Shown here piece after piece: positions 1-11,900 of a DNA stretch of 64,000 nt (within the stretch, counting starts at the first letter, position 1; every line of letters starts with the position of its first letter). The stretch lies in the NCBI GenBank assembly GCA_029378245.1, contig JARKIF010000003.1, positions 434,001 to 498,000 on the forward strand, read 5' to 3'. The notes under the pieces were generated by a model. That model was not told where the DNA came from and did not search any database. It was given only the letters and a program-made list of their open reading frames with translations. Position numbers and translations under genes: made by a program. The stretch is from Roridomyces roridus. Taxonomy: Eukaryota; Basidiomycota; Agaricomycetes; Agaricales; Mycenaceae.

Positions 1-1699
1 ATTACTTATTTGGGAAGCAAAACGGAGGGCGGTATGGCGGCGGTAATGGTGGCATCCAATTCTTTTACTTAGTGGTATACCCCAGCTAGAATCAACTACG
101 TAGAATCGAATTATAATGCATTGTGAGGCCGAGAAAGACTCGAGGCAAGACAAATCAAGAGATCAGTTGATCCGATGTCTCTCTCTCTTGCTTCCCACCT
201 TGACGCGACTCCCGTGCTCCCTCAACAAATGAGACGTGCTGGCATTGTTTGGGACCAAACTCAGAGGGTATAAAGGCCCACATGGTACGTTATCCACTCT
301 TTGTGCCCGCTGCATTTCGAGCACATCTCAGCCCACTCGTTTCTGACCTTGCTTTGCACAGACAATGTCGACTCCCACCTTCTATAACGCCAGACATCGT
401 TGCTAGGGCCGAACCATCGTGCACTGCGTTCGCAAACGCTGCAAGAAGGCGTACCCTCAACCACTGATGTTGCAAGAACTTGGTGCCGCTCCGAGGCCCT
501 CCCCACACGTACTCGACGTGTTTACTGGGCTGTCAGTGAAGAGGAGGAAGGGAATACCTTGATGCGCTAGATATTGTGAATAGGTACGTGTCCTCGGACC
601 TCCTTCATTCTTTTCCTTCTACTCTTTCCACCCGCATACCACCGTCTGCCCAACTCCTACACCACAGAGCAGGGCGAGGGTGCTCGTGTCTTTTCTCTGT
701 CCCCACCCTCCCTTTTACTCTTCCATTCATGTCATGTACCGCCCTCTGCCCAACTCCGCCACAGAGTAGGGCGAGGGCAGTCGTGGCTTTTCTTGACCCT
801 CCATTTGATGTTTTACATCACACTGGCAATCTTCTTTTTCCCGTTGCAACTCAGCTGACTGTCTTCACCTAGGGATGGAGATGCCTACGATGGTTTCAGG
901 ATACAGATCCTCTCGACACGTCCATCTTGCCTCCTTGGCACACAGGTCCCACGCTTACAACGCCGGACACCGTCTGGGGATGACCATCGTGCACTGTGTT
1001 TGCAAACGTTGCACAAAGGCATCCCCTCAACCTAAACGAGGCCATCTCATCAGCAGCATGAAAGGAGGAGGAGGAGGAAGATGGAAGGGCTACCTTTGAG
1101 AGGGTTACTGGGCGGTGTCGTGCATAGGTGCGTCTTTTACTTTTCGCGTTCCCCTCCTTCATTCGCACTCCTACCCACGCGCACTTCTCTCTGCCCAATT
1201 CCCACCACGGAGCAGGGCGAGGGTCTTCCCCCCTTCGTGCTCAATTAATCTGTTTGTGCTTGCCGACAGACACTGACTCGTCTCAGTTAGGAAGCACCAC
1301 ACCGTTGATGGGCGAGGACCGCCTCAGCCAGTCGCAATATACCCCTTCACCCCCCTCTATCGACTTGACCGGACTCGTCTTCGATGCCAAGTTCATATAG
1401 CTGCAAATCTCGAGACCCTGCTTTTGCTGAGCGGCCGCGTCATCATGCTACATACTCCCGAGGCCTTGCATGTCGCTACTACGTGGTCACGGGCGTCGAG
1501 TCGACTGTAACTGGAATGTGCTCTTCACCCCGCCCTTCTCATCCCACTACCACCATCCTTACTTGCCCAGAACTACCCCATTTACTTACCTCTTTGAGTA
1601 CACTATCAACTTTCACGGTCGTATTGTATGTAGCCCAAATTTGCATCATGGATCATATGCTCAGGGGTTCTGAATAATTCTTCTGCTCACACCACGACA
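1..1699. other. Gene-free leader with dispersed repeat relics
   Basis: I see no gene here. Open frames are short, overlap on both strands and lack family motifs. Two blocks (about 330-480 and 930-1040) resemble each other: both carry a stretch reading CCATCGTGCACTG followed by TTCGCAAACG or TTTGCAAACG, so they look like diverged copies of one repeat. The shared pyrimidine-rich motif listed separately also recurs in this interval. The last 100 bases before 1700 would hold the promoter and 5' leader of the resolvase gene. Confidence 0.5.
645..1223 (+). repeat. Dispersed motif CTGCCCAACTCC..CCACAGAGCAGGG, three copies
   Basis: A roughly 33-bp motif reading CTGCCCAACTCC, then CCACAGAGCAGGG and CGAGGG, occurs at about 645-680, 744-777 and 1191-1223. 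Diverged copies lie at about 17691-17717 and 22883-22905, where the similarity extends further on both sides. It marks a repeat family shared by three gene-poor blocks of the window. No coding role is apparent. Confidence 0.6.
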
Positions 1700-3528
1700 A
1701 TGGGTATCAGCAAGCTATGGGAGGTGAGCCTTGGCTGCTATGATGGGAAATAACTCAGCGCGTATGCTATAGGTTGTCGAAGATGCAGCCCAGAAGCAGT
1801 TGTTGCTTAATCTTGCCACAAATGAAGGTTTCAAGACCGACAACCGGGGAATACGGGGACTGGTCGTAGGTGTCGATATTAGGTCAGTATTCTCTTTCCC
1901 GGAACAAATGGGTCTGACTCGGCTTTCCAGCATCCGTATCAAAGCTATTACTGCAGCACTAAGAACTGCTGGAATTTTGAATCCGCCTCCTAAGGTGATT
2001 CTCGAGCGGATTTTCTACCAACTCTGCAACTTCCTGCTGGCCCCAATTGTCTTTGTCTTTGTCTTCGATGGACCTGGGCGTCCCAGCGTGAAACGAAACA
2101 CCCGGGTCGTATTCCGGGAGGGCGATGCGGAACTCATTCGCATTCTCAAGACCATGATTTTGGACTTCGGCTTCTTCTACTACGATGCAAGTACATTTGA
2201 CGTGAAGACTACCAATCTCACCTCCCGATTAGGCACCCGGGGAAGCCGAAGCTGAACTAGCACAGCTGAACGCCAACGACGAACTTGACGCCATCATCAC
2301 AGAGGACAGCGACGGTCTTGTTTTTGGTGCACGTTGTGTTGTTCGTACGCTAGGGTACAGTCTCTTCTCCAATCTAGACATTCACTCGTTAACTCTGATT
2401 AGACCTTCCGTCCAGCATGAGTGCATCATTTACTATGACGATGCCATCCAACACACACCGGGTGTATCCCTTGACCGAGATGGCTTATTGCTCTGCGCGC
2501 TCCTCCTTGGCGGTGATTACGACGATGGGCTGCCTGGGTTTGGCCCCAAGATTGCTCATGCGCTGGCTGCATGTGGCTTCGGGAGGGAGCTGGTCCATCT
2601 CCTCGAGTCTTTTACCGGAGTGACCCTCGCTCAGCGTCTGGGGGACTGGAGGAATGAACTCCGGATCGAACTGGAAACTAATCGTTCCAGACAGCTTGAC
2701 TCGCGGCATCCGAAATTGGCTCAAAACATGCCAGCCACATTTCCTAATGTTTTCGTCGCAAAACTATATCTGCATCCATTGACGTCCAAGTCGCCCCTCT
2801 TTTCCGCATCTGCCCCCGACGTGGATAGCTGGCAGCCGAAACAGCCCAATATCAGCTCCCTTTCTTCCTTCTGCTCGGAGGTGTTTGGCTGGCGTGGCAG
2901 CAAGTTGTTGCAAAAGTTCAATGAAGTACTGTGGCCTGGTGCCGCATTCAAATTGATTTCCTCGGTAAGCATTTCATCCTTCAGTATCATGTCTTATCTG
3001 AGTTTCCATTGGCAGCCTCACGTCCTGTACTATCCAGGCCAATCAGCATTTGCAGCTCTATATGATTGGGGCACCCGTGCTGTCCCTCGCCCTGTTACAA
3101 AGGTGGTAGTGCTCAAGATGGCCAAGCTCAAGCACTATCATCCAGCATTCCCCGATTCTCACCCGCTGAATATCTATCGTGTTGGTGTATCAGCATCCAA
3201 TTTTGTTCTGCTGGCTGGACTAGCTGCTTTCCCGGCCATGACTCCTGGACTTATCTCGATCCCGGAGGCTATCCTGGCTGTAGGAATGCGAGACCTCTCG
3301 CTCGAGACAACTATTGTGAGTTCATAGAATGTGACGACACAAGCGTTTATTGACTTTTCTTTACAGCTGACTTTGCCTGATTCCGATTCGGAGGAGGCAG
3401 GGACTGAGGATGGCGAGGATGATGATATCCTGGAGATTTACGACACAGATGAGGAGGATCTGCAAAAGGCCCACTCGAGCTTGAAATCGGCGACGGCGGG
3501 AGTTGTCATTGACCTAACGATGGACTAA
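1700..3528 (+). CDS. Yen1/GEN1-like structure-specific endonuclease (XPG/FEN1 superfamily)
   Basis: Predicted 511-aa nuclear nuclease of the GEN1/Yen1 class, which cuts Holliday junctions and branched DNA late in recombination. Exons: 1700-1723, 1773-1882, 1931-2186, 2233-2354, 2403-2964, 3016-3315, 3367-3528. The N-terminus MGISKLWE is the XPG N-region start. The I-region (about residues 131-160) carries GEAEAELA and EDSDGLVFG with the metal-binding acids. GGDYDDGLPGFGPKIA (about 206) is the helix-two-turn-helix typical of GEN1/Yen1. The acidic C-terminus ends in VVIDLTMD, a textbook SUMO-interacting motif. Intron 3 (2187-2232) must use a GC donor (GAT then GCAAGT) to keep the conserved APGEAEAE in frame. 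The neighbour downstream is convergent, 129 bp away. Family assignment is firm; GEN1 versus another XPG clade is inference from the I-region and G-region sequence. Confidence 0.88.
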
Positions 3529-3657
3529 TTGAGTCTTATACACTGTCCTCTTCCTCCTATACTCACTTACTGTACCGACACCACTACTTACTTGTCCCTC
3601 CCCCATCACGGAACTTTTATGTTATAATGTGCTTTATTAACATGTGGAATTGTGAGA

Positions 3658-4229
3658 CTACAAGCTGTTATACACGACTACTGGATGGTCCTTCTCCCAC
3701 TGAGTAAGGAAGGAAACGAGGTCGGACGAGGCGGTGGGATGAGTATCGGTCAAAGATACTCTCTCGACCACCTCTGCAGCTCGATGCGACCCCTGGGTAT
3801 AAATGCCAATGATTCTAGCCATGTTGATGGCTTGAGATAGCATAGTGGTCTTCATACTGAGAGCGGCCTCAATCGCATTCTTCTTAATCATCTTTCGACC
3901 CTAGAATGAGAGATAAGCCAATGCCAAAGACGGAGCTCCCGAAAACTTACTGAAAGTTCTATATCGGCCGGCCAATGTGTCTTGTAATACGCACGAGAGA
4001 AAGAAGCGGCATAATTCCACTGCTTCACCCGTTCGGCATTGCAGAGGCGCCGGTGCTGGTTCTGTTTGAATTCATTGAAGCCTGGGGTGTTCTCCGCCAC
4101 CTCGGAAATCCACAGCAGTTCACCAGCGCTCAATGCATCTACCTCGGACTTGATTTTCTTGCCCACAGGTGTCTCAGATCGAGAATCCGGAGACGCAGAG
4201 CGCACCCTCTTGCCAGTGGAGGCTTTCAT
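3658..4229 (-). CDS. Uncharacterised 173-aa protein with basic N-terminus
   Basis: Two exons on the minus strand, 3951-4229 and 3658-3900, joined across a 50-bp GTAAGT...CTAG intron; frame is kept and the model ends on a stop at 3658. The first 30 residues are rich in Lys, Arg, Ser and Thr (KRVRSASPDSRSETP, then GKKIK), which looks like a nuclear localisation signal. The rest is a mixed helical protein with no motif I recognise. It converges on the resolvase gene. The exon pair, intron size and clean frame support a real gene; the function is unknown. Confidence 0.62.
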
Positions 4230-5532
4230 AGCCTACACCGCCAGAGTGCGCCCAGCTGACCGGCAGCTGGGCGCGAGATGTGTACCCGATGTTGCTGATG
4301 GATGGTATCCGGATGGTAGTCGGGTGAATACCAGCTTTCATCTTTAATGGGTCCATACTGGATCCAGCTTTCATGGGCACCAGCTGGTCCAAGTAGCTGA
4401 CCACAAGCTGCTAGTAGTCGTCAATCCCCGTCGTACACCAGTCAAAACATGCTCATCACACTCGAAAGATATATGGGAAAAGTGAATTCATTGTACACAA
4501 ATACATGCATGAGGTGAACGCGGAGACAACATATAGAATATAGAATGTACAGGGATTTGCGAAGACTTGGGGCTGAGATGAAAGCCGAGTGGATAGAATG
4601 ATGTCGGCGACGACCAGCAAGGGACACAAGACACGAGAGTTGAAGAAGTGTCAGCGCGGTGACACGGAGAACGAATGAAAGGAGGAATGTATAGATTGGG
4701 CCGGTGTGTATGTAGTAGCATGCGGAGCATTCAAGGAGACAACCGCTTGAGGCATTGAACGGGGTAAAGGAATTGGGAGTCTTGAGAGGAGGCCAGCCAC
4801 AGTGAAGCACTTCCAGGTTGACCAGATAGGCTTTGTGGCTCGTCTTGCGTCTTGAGACTTGTCACAAACAATGATTCGATGGCGACTGAGGGCTTGGAGG
4901 ACTAGTGAGGATCGGAACTTGAAGGCTTGAAGGGCTATTGAGGATTGCGACTTGTGAGGACTTGAAGAGCTCGAGGTGACCGCCCGTGCGTGTGAGGACT
5001 CCCGATGCTGGAGGACGGGAGACAGAAGGACGTGGGGGAAGGGAAGAAGAAACGGATCCGGAGGGATGACTCCAAAATCACGCCATTTATTACGGTTGCC
5101 ATGGAGCGCGGAATCAGCGCCGGGTGGAGTGTGGAGTGATCAACAGATTGTTGACCTACGGCAACGCGGTTTGAGATCTCCGTGCGTCGGCAACGGACTT
5201 GTCAAATCTTTTCTTAAGTCGTCCGCCACCTCGTCTCCCTCGAGAAGTGGTATTCTGAGTCTATTGCGGCCGGAGAAATTCACAGTAAATGCAGAATATC
5301 CACAGAAATGTGCCAGAGTCAGCGGACTCGAGATATCAAATGAAGACTTCCAGCTGGACACGCCCATGCCGGTCGGCATGGATAGCCAGCCGGCTATCAG
5401 CTGGAATTCTTGGCTGGATCACTCAGCTGGAGCCCAGCCGGCCTCCGGCTGAACCCAGGATACGGCTCATCTGGTATTCACATGGGCGCGCCGGCTGGCT
5501 TCGGCCTGACGGCACTTTGGCGGTGTAGATAA
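4230..5532. other. Intergenic region with short CAGCTG/CCGGCTGG-rich repeats
   Basis: No supportable gene. Around 4230-4400 and 5345-5500 the sequence is full of short inverted words such as CAGCTGG, CCAGCTG and CCGGCTGG, which can fold into many small hairpins. At 4830-4990 a purine-rich stretch repeats variants of GACTTGAGG. The open frames here (for example on the minus strand at 4442-4810) show no domain and are low in complexity. Confidence 0.45.
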
Positions 5533-6370
5533 TCAGTCAGCGAATTTGGAATTCAGACTGGAGTACCATGTACCCACACTGTCAATGCGCGAAACAATTA
5601 AATTGAGGCAGCCGCTTTGTGGGATATTCAGGAGGACAGGCGCGGATTCTGTCTGTTCATCTGGCCCAAGGAGTTTGGCGAAATAAATGATGTACCCTGC
5701 GTTCTCTGGGTCTTCCATGCCGACACGTGCAGGTCCTGGTGAGTATGTCAAGTTCCAGATGCCAGCGGGGTGAAAAAAGGAAGAAGTACGGTACCTTCGA
5801 TAGCGGAGATGGAACCCTGCAGGGCTCTCCAAACATCCTCCGAACTAGCCTGCCAATGCCCCGACAAATTGACTTGGACAGGGACTTGAATCTCTTGAGA
5901 AAGTTTGATTTTCTCTGTGTCAATGGAGCGGACGTCGTCAATCAGAAGCTTGACTTTGCATGCCCCGGCCATGGGAAGAGACGCTAAAGGTATTGATTCA
6001 AGAACCAGTCCCGGAAGAATGGCACCGACCCAGAACGGCAGAATTCCGCAAGGAAGGGATGGATGGTAGAGTAGAGTGAGCGCCGACTACTGCTACGGCA
6101 GTAGCAGGAGCGCGTTCCGCTCGCATAATGGGTTTGTCGGTGGTGAATCGCGAGCCCGGGCAGAGGAGAGCATCCCTCAGGTTCTTCACGTTGGTTTTGT
6201 GCGACTGGAATCTACCCAAAACATTTGTGGGCCACAGGTCTTGCTGACGCTGTACAAGCGTTACTAAATCCGCGCGCTTGAGACCCGTTCTGTGAGAAAG
6301 TAAGTATGTTGTGCAGCCCAAATAAAATGTCTCCTTGCAAGTCGTCCGAAATGTAAGGGCGCTCGGACAT
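5533..6370 (-). CDS. Uncharacterised 227-aa protein with SAP-like N-terminal segment
   Basis: Four-exon minus-strand model: 6339-6370, 6030-6289, 5984-side exon 5795-5983, and 5533-5735. Phases agree at all three junctions and the total is 684 nt. The first intron (6290-6338) uses a GC donor, TT then GCAAGG, and gives the N-terminus MSERPYISDDLTGLKRADLV. Residues about 10-55 (LTGLKRADLVTLVQ, then NVKNLRDALL) resemble a SAP-type helix-extended-helix DNA-binding motif. The remainder, beginning KVKLLIDDVRS and ending LNSKFAD, is a beta-rich region I do not recognise. A role on DNA is only an inference from the SAP-like start. Alternative: the N-terminal exon is wrong and the protein begins further downstream. 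Confidence 0.55.
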
Positions 6371-8998
6371 ATCCTCTCTTGTTAGGTCTGTCAGATTGAG
6401 AGAGGGTACAGCAGGCAGCAGGCAGCAGGCAGGCCGGAGGCAGACCCAGAGAAGATGGCGGAGAGACGAATGCGAGAGGCTGAAATTCACGGCAGGTAGG
6501 AAGAACAAATTGGAATTTGTACATAGGGACAGCAGACGACCAGGTAGTATGAAAGGAAGAGGAGGGAGGGAGGGAGGGAGGGAAGGAGGGAGGGAAGGAG
6601 GATGAATTGTACAGACACACCTGGGGACATCCTCGCTCGACACACACACGACGCCCGACACCTTGATAGAATGCCAAGCCAAGCCAAGCCAAGCCGCGGC
6701 GGGAGGAGCGGGCGGGCGGGAGCGAGCGGCACGCGATTCCTTCGTTTGAGGCACCCTCGATCGAGCAAGTTGCGGTCGAGCAATCGAAATCGTCGTTTGG
6801 TGCGATTGAGCGTTACAAAAGAGGAAGGACTACCTAATTAGGAAGGGAAACCAGCGGCAAGGGAGCGGGGTAACCAGCGTGACAAATTTGGCGGGAGCGA
6901 TCTGTGACATCACAGATAACCGGGTCACTTGGGCAGGTAACGGCCACCCGGATACATCCATGCATAGCGGATCAAATGCCGTCACTGCCACGCCGCCAGC
7001 GCTCTCTCGTCGCTCGAGTCCTCGACCAATCTTCAACGCCGTGGTGAATGCGCAGACTGGAGGCGGACTGGATCCCTGTGAGTCCCCGCAGTCGTTAACC
7101 AGATTCGTTGACTCACCAAGCCGTTTTCTAGCCACTAGTGACTGTTGAGACTTTCTTCGTCTATGTCGACAAATTTGAGCCATACTGCGGCCCACACCCT
7201 CTGCCACACGCACGACGCCTTCCTGGCGACCTGCGACCCATATCTGTCCCCAAACGCTCGACCATCCATGTCTGAGGACCCTTCGGAATCTCACTCGCAC
7301 TGTCCAGATATCATTAGCAGACCACTGCGGGAAACATCTGGCACGAGGACGCCGCGCAAGATGCAGTGGGTTGACAGCCATGTCGAGATGCTGGAACGGG
7401 AGGAATGTCGATGAGGATGAAAACGGTGCGTCGATCTACTACCGACTTGTCGCGGTTTTTTCATCCACTACAGCGATGCTCAGGACACCTTTGGAGCGTG
7501 ACCAGGCTACCACCCCGCGCTGCGCGCAGCGCGCCCTTGATTACTTTCCCAGCTCACGCCTATTGACGCCGATGTCCCGCTCAATCCGCTATCCCTACAT
7601 TGAGAATCGTGCTGCCAGCGAGATCTTCGGTGCTCGCACCACCTGCTCTTTCGCACACCCCATCGCAAGTTGAAGAAAGGACGGCTACATGCACCGTTCT
7701 CTGGGCCCAGACCGTATCCACTGCTGACGATGTACACCGAGCAGGCTCCCGACCCGCGTCCGGGCACCTTTCCCCATCAAGCTACCCGTGCAGCGCGTTC
7801 CTGAATTCCGCCCCTGATTCAGCTCGCGTCTGTCGAAGTCCCGCTACATTCACGCCCGCCGCCACCCACTCTCTCCCCCGAAGGCCAAGATCCCCCCGGC
7901 CGTCATCTAACCTGGCAGCTACATCGAGTGGGACGAGACGTTGCCCTCCCCAGCCCATCACGGTGCCGGCAAGATCCTCCTGCTCGACATGTCCTTTCCC
8001 AGCCCCACCCGGAACCGAAGGACAAGGAACGCGCGGAGGATGAAAAGGTCGGCAAGCTGTGCATCGTTCGGACGCCGAGGCCCATTTGGGCTATTGAATC
8101 CTGCGCTTGGCGGGGGCGTGCTCTCCTCGAGCAGGTGCGGGATCGAGGAGCCGCTTGACCTGCCTCCGCCTGCGTGCCACGTATACCGCTGCGTGTATCC
8201 ACGCCCCTGTAGCCCCCTCGTTCCGCTCGCTCGCCCGAGTCTCCTTTGCGCTACCGGCACCATGCCTGACCACGTCACCCTATCATCACGCAAGACCAAG
8301 GTCCGACTAGACTCAAGTGGTGTCCGCACTCCGGCGGCACACTGGGCGCTTATCGTGTGTACTGGGAATCGCTGCGGCGCAGCTGCACCCGTTAACAGCA
8401 CTCTCGCGCCCCGAATAGTCGCAATGCTCTTGCGGCAACGAGGAGCATGTGGTTTGCTGCCACTGGCTTCTGGCATACCGGGCAGTATGTGGGTTTCCGT
8501 GGACGGAGAGCTTGGCATTGTCGGTGAGTGAGTGCAGGGTGTAGATTGCTGGCGGAGGCGGATCAGCATGAGAAATGGGTGAATGAGAAGTGGAGAGACG
8601 CCGGGCTTCATGTTTGTTCCTTTTCCGTCATTCCCTAGGTTTCGCTGATAGTTTCTCCAGATTAACCACCCCGTTGTGGAGATCATTTGGCAAGCAGCTT
8701 TGTCTTATGTAATACCAGTGTATGTTATACATACCTTGTCCAAAACAATTGAGGGTATTGGGGCACAAGCAGCAGTATGTTGCAGCTCATGCTCCCCGTA
8801 GTGTCGTTGGTTTACTTGGTGGAAGAATCATGTGTGTCCATGTTGGTCCTCTGACAAGCTTGTACATGTTTGTCCCTGCACGCTGGCATCTCATTTGCTT
8901 CTTACCACCACATCTCTGAGTTCTCTGCTTGCAGTGAGCTGCTCACTCTGCTTTTGTGTCCAATCTGATTGATTAACAATCGGCAGATTGGTTTCATG
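6371..8998. other. Gene-poor GC-rich block, probably decayed coding DNA
   Basis: Upstream of the SAP-like gene lies a purine-rich tract (listed separately) and likely promoter DNA. From about 6850 to 8550 the DNA is GC-rich and has overlapping frames on both strands, each broken by stops after 60-200 codons. Short pieces look like protein (for example TFFVYVDKFEPYCG near 7140 and GKILLLDMSFPSP near 7970) but do not join into a gene by any plausible splicing I tried. I read this as a degraded gene or element of unknown identity. From about 8700 to 8998 the DNA becomes AT-richer and would hold the promoter of the NACHT-ankyrin gene. Confidence 0.4.
6560..6602 (+). repeat. GGGA/GGAA tract with G-quadruplex potential
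   Basis: About 43 bp made of repeated GGGAGGGA units with a few GGAA interruptions give more than four runs of three guanines on the plus strand. It lies about 190 bp upstream of the start of the SAP-like gene, on the non-transcribed side for that gene, and could act as a promoter element or be a simple microsatellite. Confidence 0.7.
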
Positions 8999-11900
8999 AT
9001 GTCTAATACTCACCGACTCGGAAGAGTCCGGGATGTGATTATCCATGGTGTGTGAAAAAAAATCTCAGAATGGTATCCTGAGGAAATGATGGCCTGTGAC
9101 TATTATAGGTGGCCCAGGAGGTTCGGGGGCAATGGGTGGTGAAACAGGGGGTGCTGGTGGTCCTGGAGGGAGCCCCAATGTCAAAATGTATGGTTTTTCG
9201 ACAACATCATTGTGAAATCAATTCATCATTCTATCGCAGTATCCAAGGGTCAATCACATTTTCTCCTGGTATCACTCTTGTGGCTCATCTCTGGAGTAGA
9301 TCAGATGATGATTTGTTCAAGTGGTTGGGAAAACCTCCAGATACACAGGACACACAGCATAAGTTACAAGCATATCGCCATAAGGATACTGGGACTTGGC
9401 TGCTCCAGAATGATCAGTCCATTAGTTGGAAAAACACACCTGGCAGCTTGTGGATCCAGGGAATTTGTATGTTAGCTTTCTTTAAATGCTTGCTATTTCT
9501 AATCTATTCTAGCTGGCACAGGGAAAAGTGTACTGAGGTATTTCATCGTTGTAAAGCACTATTTGTACTGACCTGAACAGCTCAACCATCATCAACAACC
9601 TTGTCAAGACTGGCAAAGAAGTTGCATACTTCTTTTTTGACTTCAGGAATGATAGACAAAGCCTGGATGTCATGTTGCACTCCATTGTCTGGCAGCTCTC
9701 TGGGATGTCACCCGCTCCATATGGCACTCTTTCAACATTCTATGAAACACTGGGAAAAGGAAAAATTCAGCCCCAAATTGAAGATCTCCAAGCACTTCTC
9801 GATGATTTGATTGGAGAACTAGAACAGACATACATTGTTCTGGATGGATTGGATGAATGCCACAAGAATGATTGGACAGGTCTTGTCGGATTTGTGAACA
9901 GATTATGTGGTTCTTCCAAGAAATGGCCGCACTTGCTGTTCACAAGTCAATATTGCCAGGAATTTCTAACAGGCTTCACGGGCATTCCTTCGATACAGTT
10001 GCATGCATCAATCTTGGATGCAGACATCAGATCTTTTGTCTACAGCAAGATTTCTGCAATGTCTGAGGATGATGAACATGCCAATGCAGTCACAGAACAA
10101 ATTGTGGCACAAAGCAATGGAATGTAGGTGAAAATCACCTTTGTGGCCTAAGCTAACGGAATGAGCAGGTTCCGCATGGCTGCTTGCTTCATTATAGAGT
10201 TAGGTCATTGCCACTGGGAGGAGGAATGGGATGAAGTCCTTGCTGTCCTCCCAGGTGACCTGTTCAGCATCTATAGCCGTTTCCTGAACCGTGCAAAGGC
10301 AGAACCCAAACTGCCATCAGTTTTCATTCAAGCAATACTACGGTGGCTTGTGTTTTCAGCAAGAGAGCTATCACCAGAGGAGCTTGCAGATGCTATTGCT
10401 TTTCGCTTGGACCAGCCTAATTTTGACTTCTCCAACCTGGATGCATCAGTCTATTACCCTGGCAGGCGCAAGGGAAATTCTCGAATCTTCAAGTTACTGG
10501 ATGGGCTCATTATCATTAACACCGATGAATCCCAGTCAAAGAAAGGATCAATCAGTTTTGCACACTCCTCTGTGCGAGACTATGCCCTTTCCAAAGACTT
10601 TTACCAAGAGCATGCATCCACTTTTGATCTTAGTGAGAATATCTCACAAAAGTTCATTGCACAAACCTGTGTGCGTTATCTCCTTGTGTTTTCAGAAAAT
10701 AATCATACTATGACTCTGGCCACCCGCTGGGTTGAGTACCCACTTGCAGATTATGCAGCTGAAAACTGGTTTAAACACTTCCAGCACTGCAACGACACAG
10801 ACCAGGAGCAGCTACTCCCAGCAACAATGCATTTGCTTGAAGATGAAAGCAGCCAATACACCACACTGTGTCAATTACAAGGGTCTTCCAAAATGCTATG
10901 GGATGACCCCACTATGCCAGCTATTTGTATGTGTGCAAATATAGGGTTTCAAAGAGGGGTGTTGTCTTTGCTTGTTTCTGAGAAGGTGTCAGTTAATGTC
11001 ATTGACCAAAATGGCGGGACACTTTTGCATATTGCCTCAATGATAGGATGGCCTGGTATTGCAAAGTTGCTCATCGAACATGGGGCATCAGTCAATGCTG
11101 CTCAGGCAAGTGGTGTGACTCCGCTACACCTGGCCTCCTTTGCTGGCTACCTTGATATTGCAAAACTGCTCATAGAACATGGGGCACGACTTAATGCTGC
11201 TGATGAGGATGGCCTGACTCCACTGCACTATGTCTTGACCTTGATCAATGACCATCGTGATGTTGCAAAACTGCTTATTGAACACGGGGCATCAGTCAAT
11301 GCTACTGGCAAGGATGGCCAGACTCCACTGCACCTTGCCTTGGTCAATGACCATCTTGATGTTGCAAAACTGCTTATTGAACATGGGGCATCAGTCAATG
11401 CTGCTGGCAAGGACGGCCAGACTCTACTGCACCTTGCCTTGGTCAAGGACCATCTTGATGTTGCAAAGCTGCTTATTGAACATGGGGCATCAGTCAATGC
11501 TACTGGCAAGGATGGCCAGACTCCACTGCACCTTGCCTTGGTCAATGACCATCTTGATGTTGCAAAACTGCTTATTGAACATGGGGCATCAGTCAATGCT
11601 GCTGGCAAGGACGGCCAGACTCTACTGCACCTTGCCTTGGTCAAGGACCATCTTGATGTTGCAAAGCTGCTTATTGAACATGGGGCATCAGTCAATGCTG
11701 CTGGCAAGGACGGCCAGACTCTACTGCACCTTGCCTTGGTCAAGGACCATCTTGATGTTGCAAAGCTGCTTATTGAACATGGGGCATCAGTCAATGCTGC
11801 TGGCAAGGATGGCCAGACTCCACTGCACCTTGCGTCCTCATATGGCTACCTTGACCTTGTAAAGTTGCTTATAGAACACAAAGCAGCAGTCAATGTTGCT

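Noticed and set aside
6212..6754. 180-codon minus-strand frame with Pro/Ser runs
   Set aside because: It reads through the GGGA tract and the intron of the SAP-like gene; only its end (MSERPYISDDL) belongs to a gene.
11228..11806. 192-codon minus-strand frame made of repeated CSISSFATSRWSLTKA units
   Set aside because: It is the antisense shadow of the identical ankyrin repeats; the 99-bp period is divisible by three, so one open unit makes all units open.
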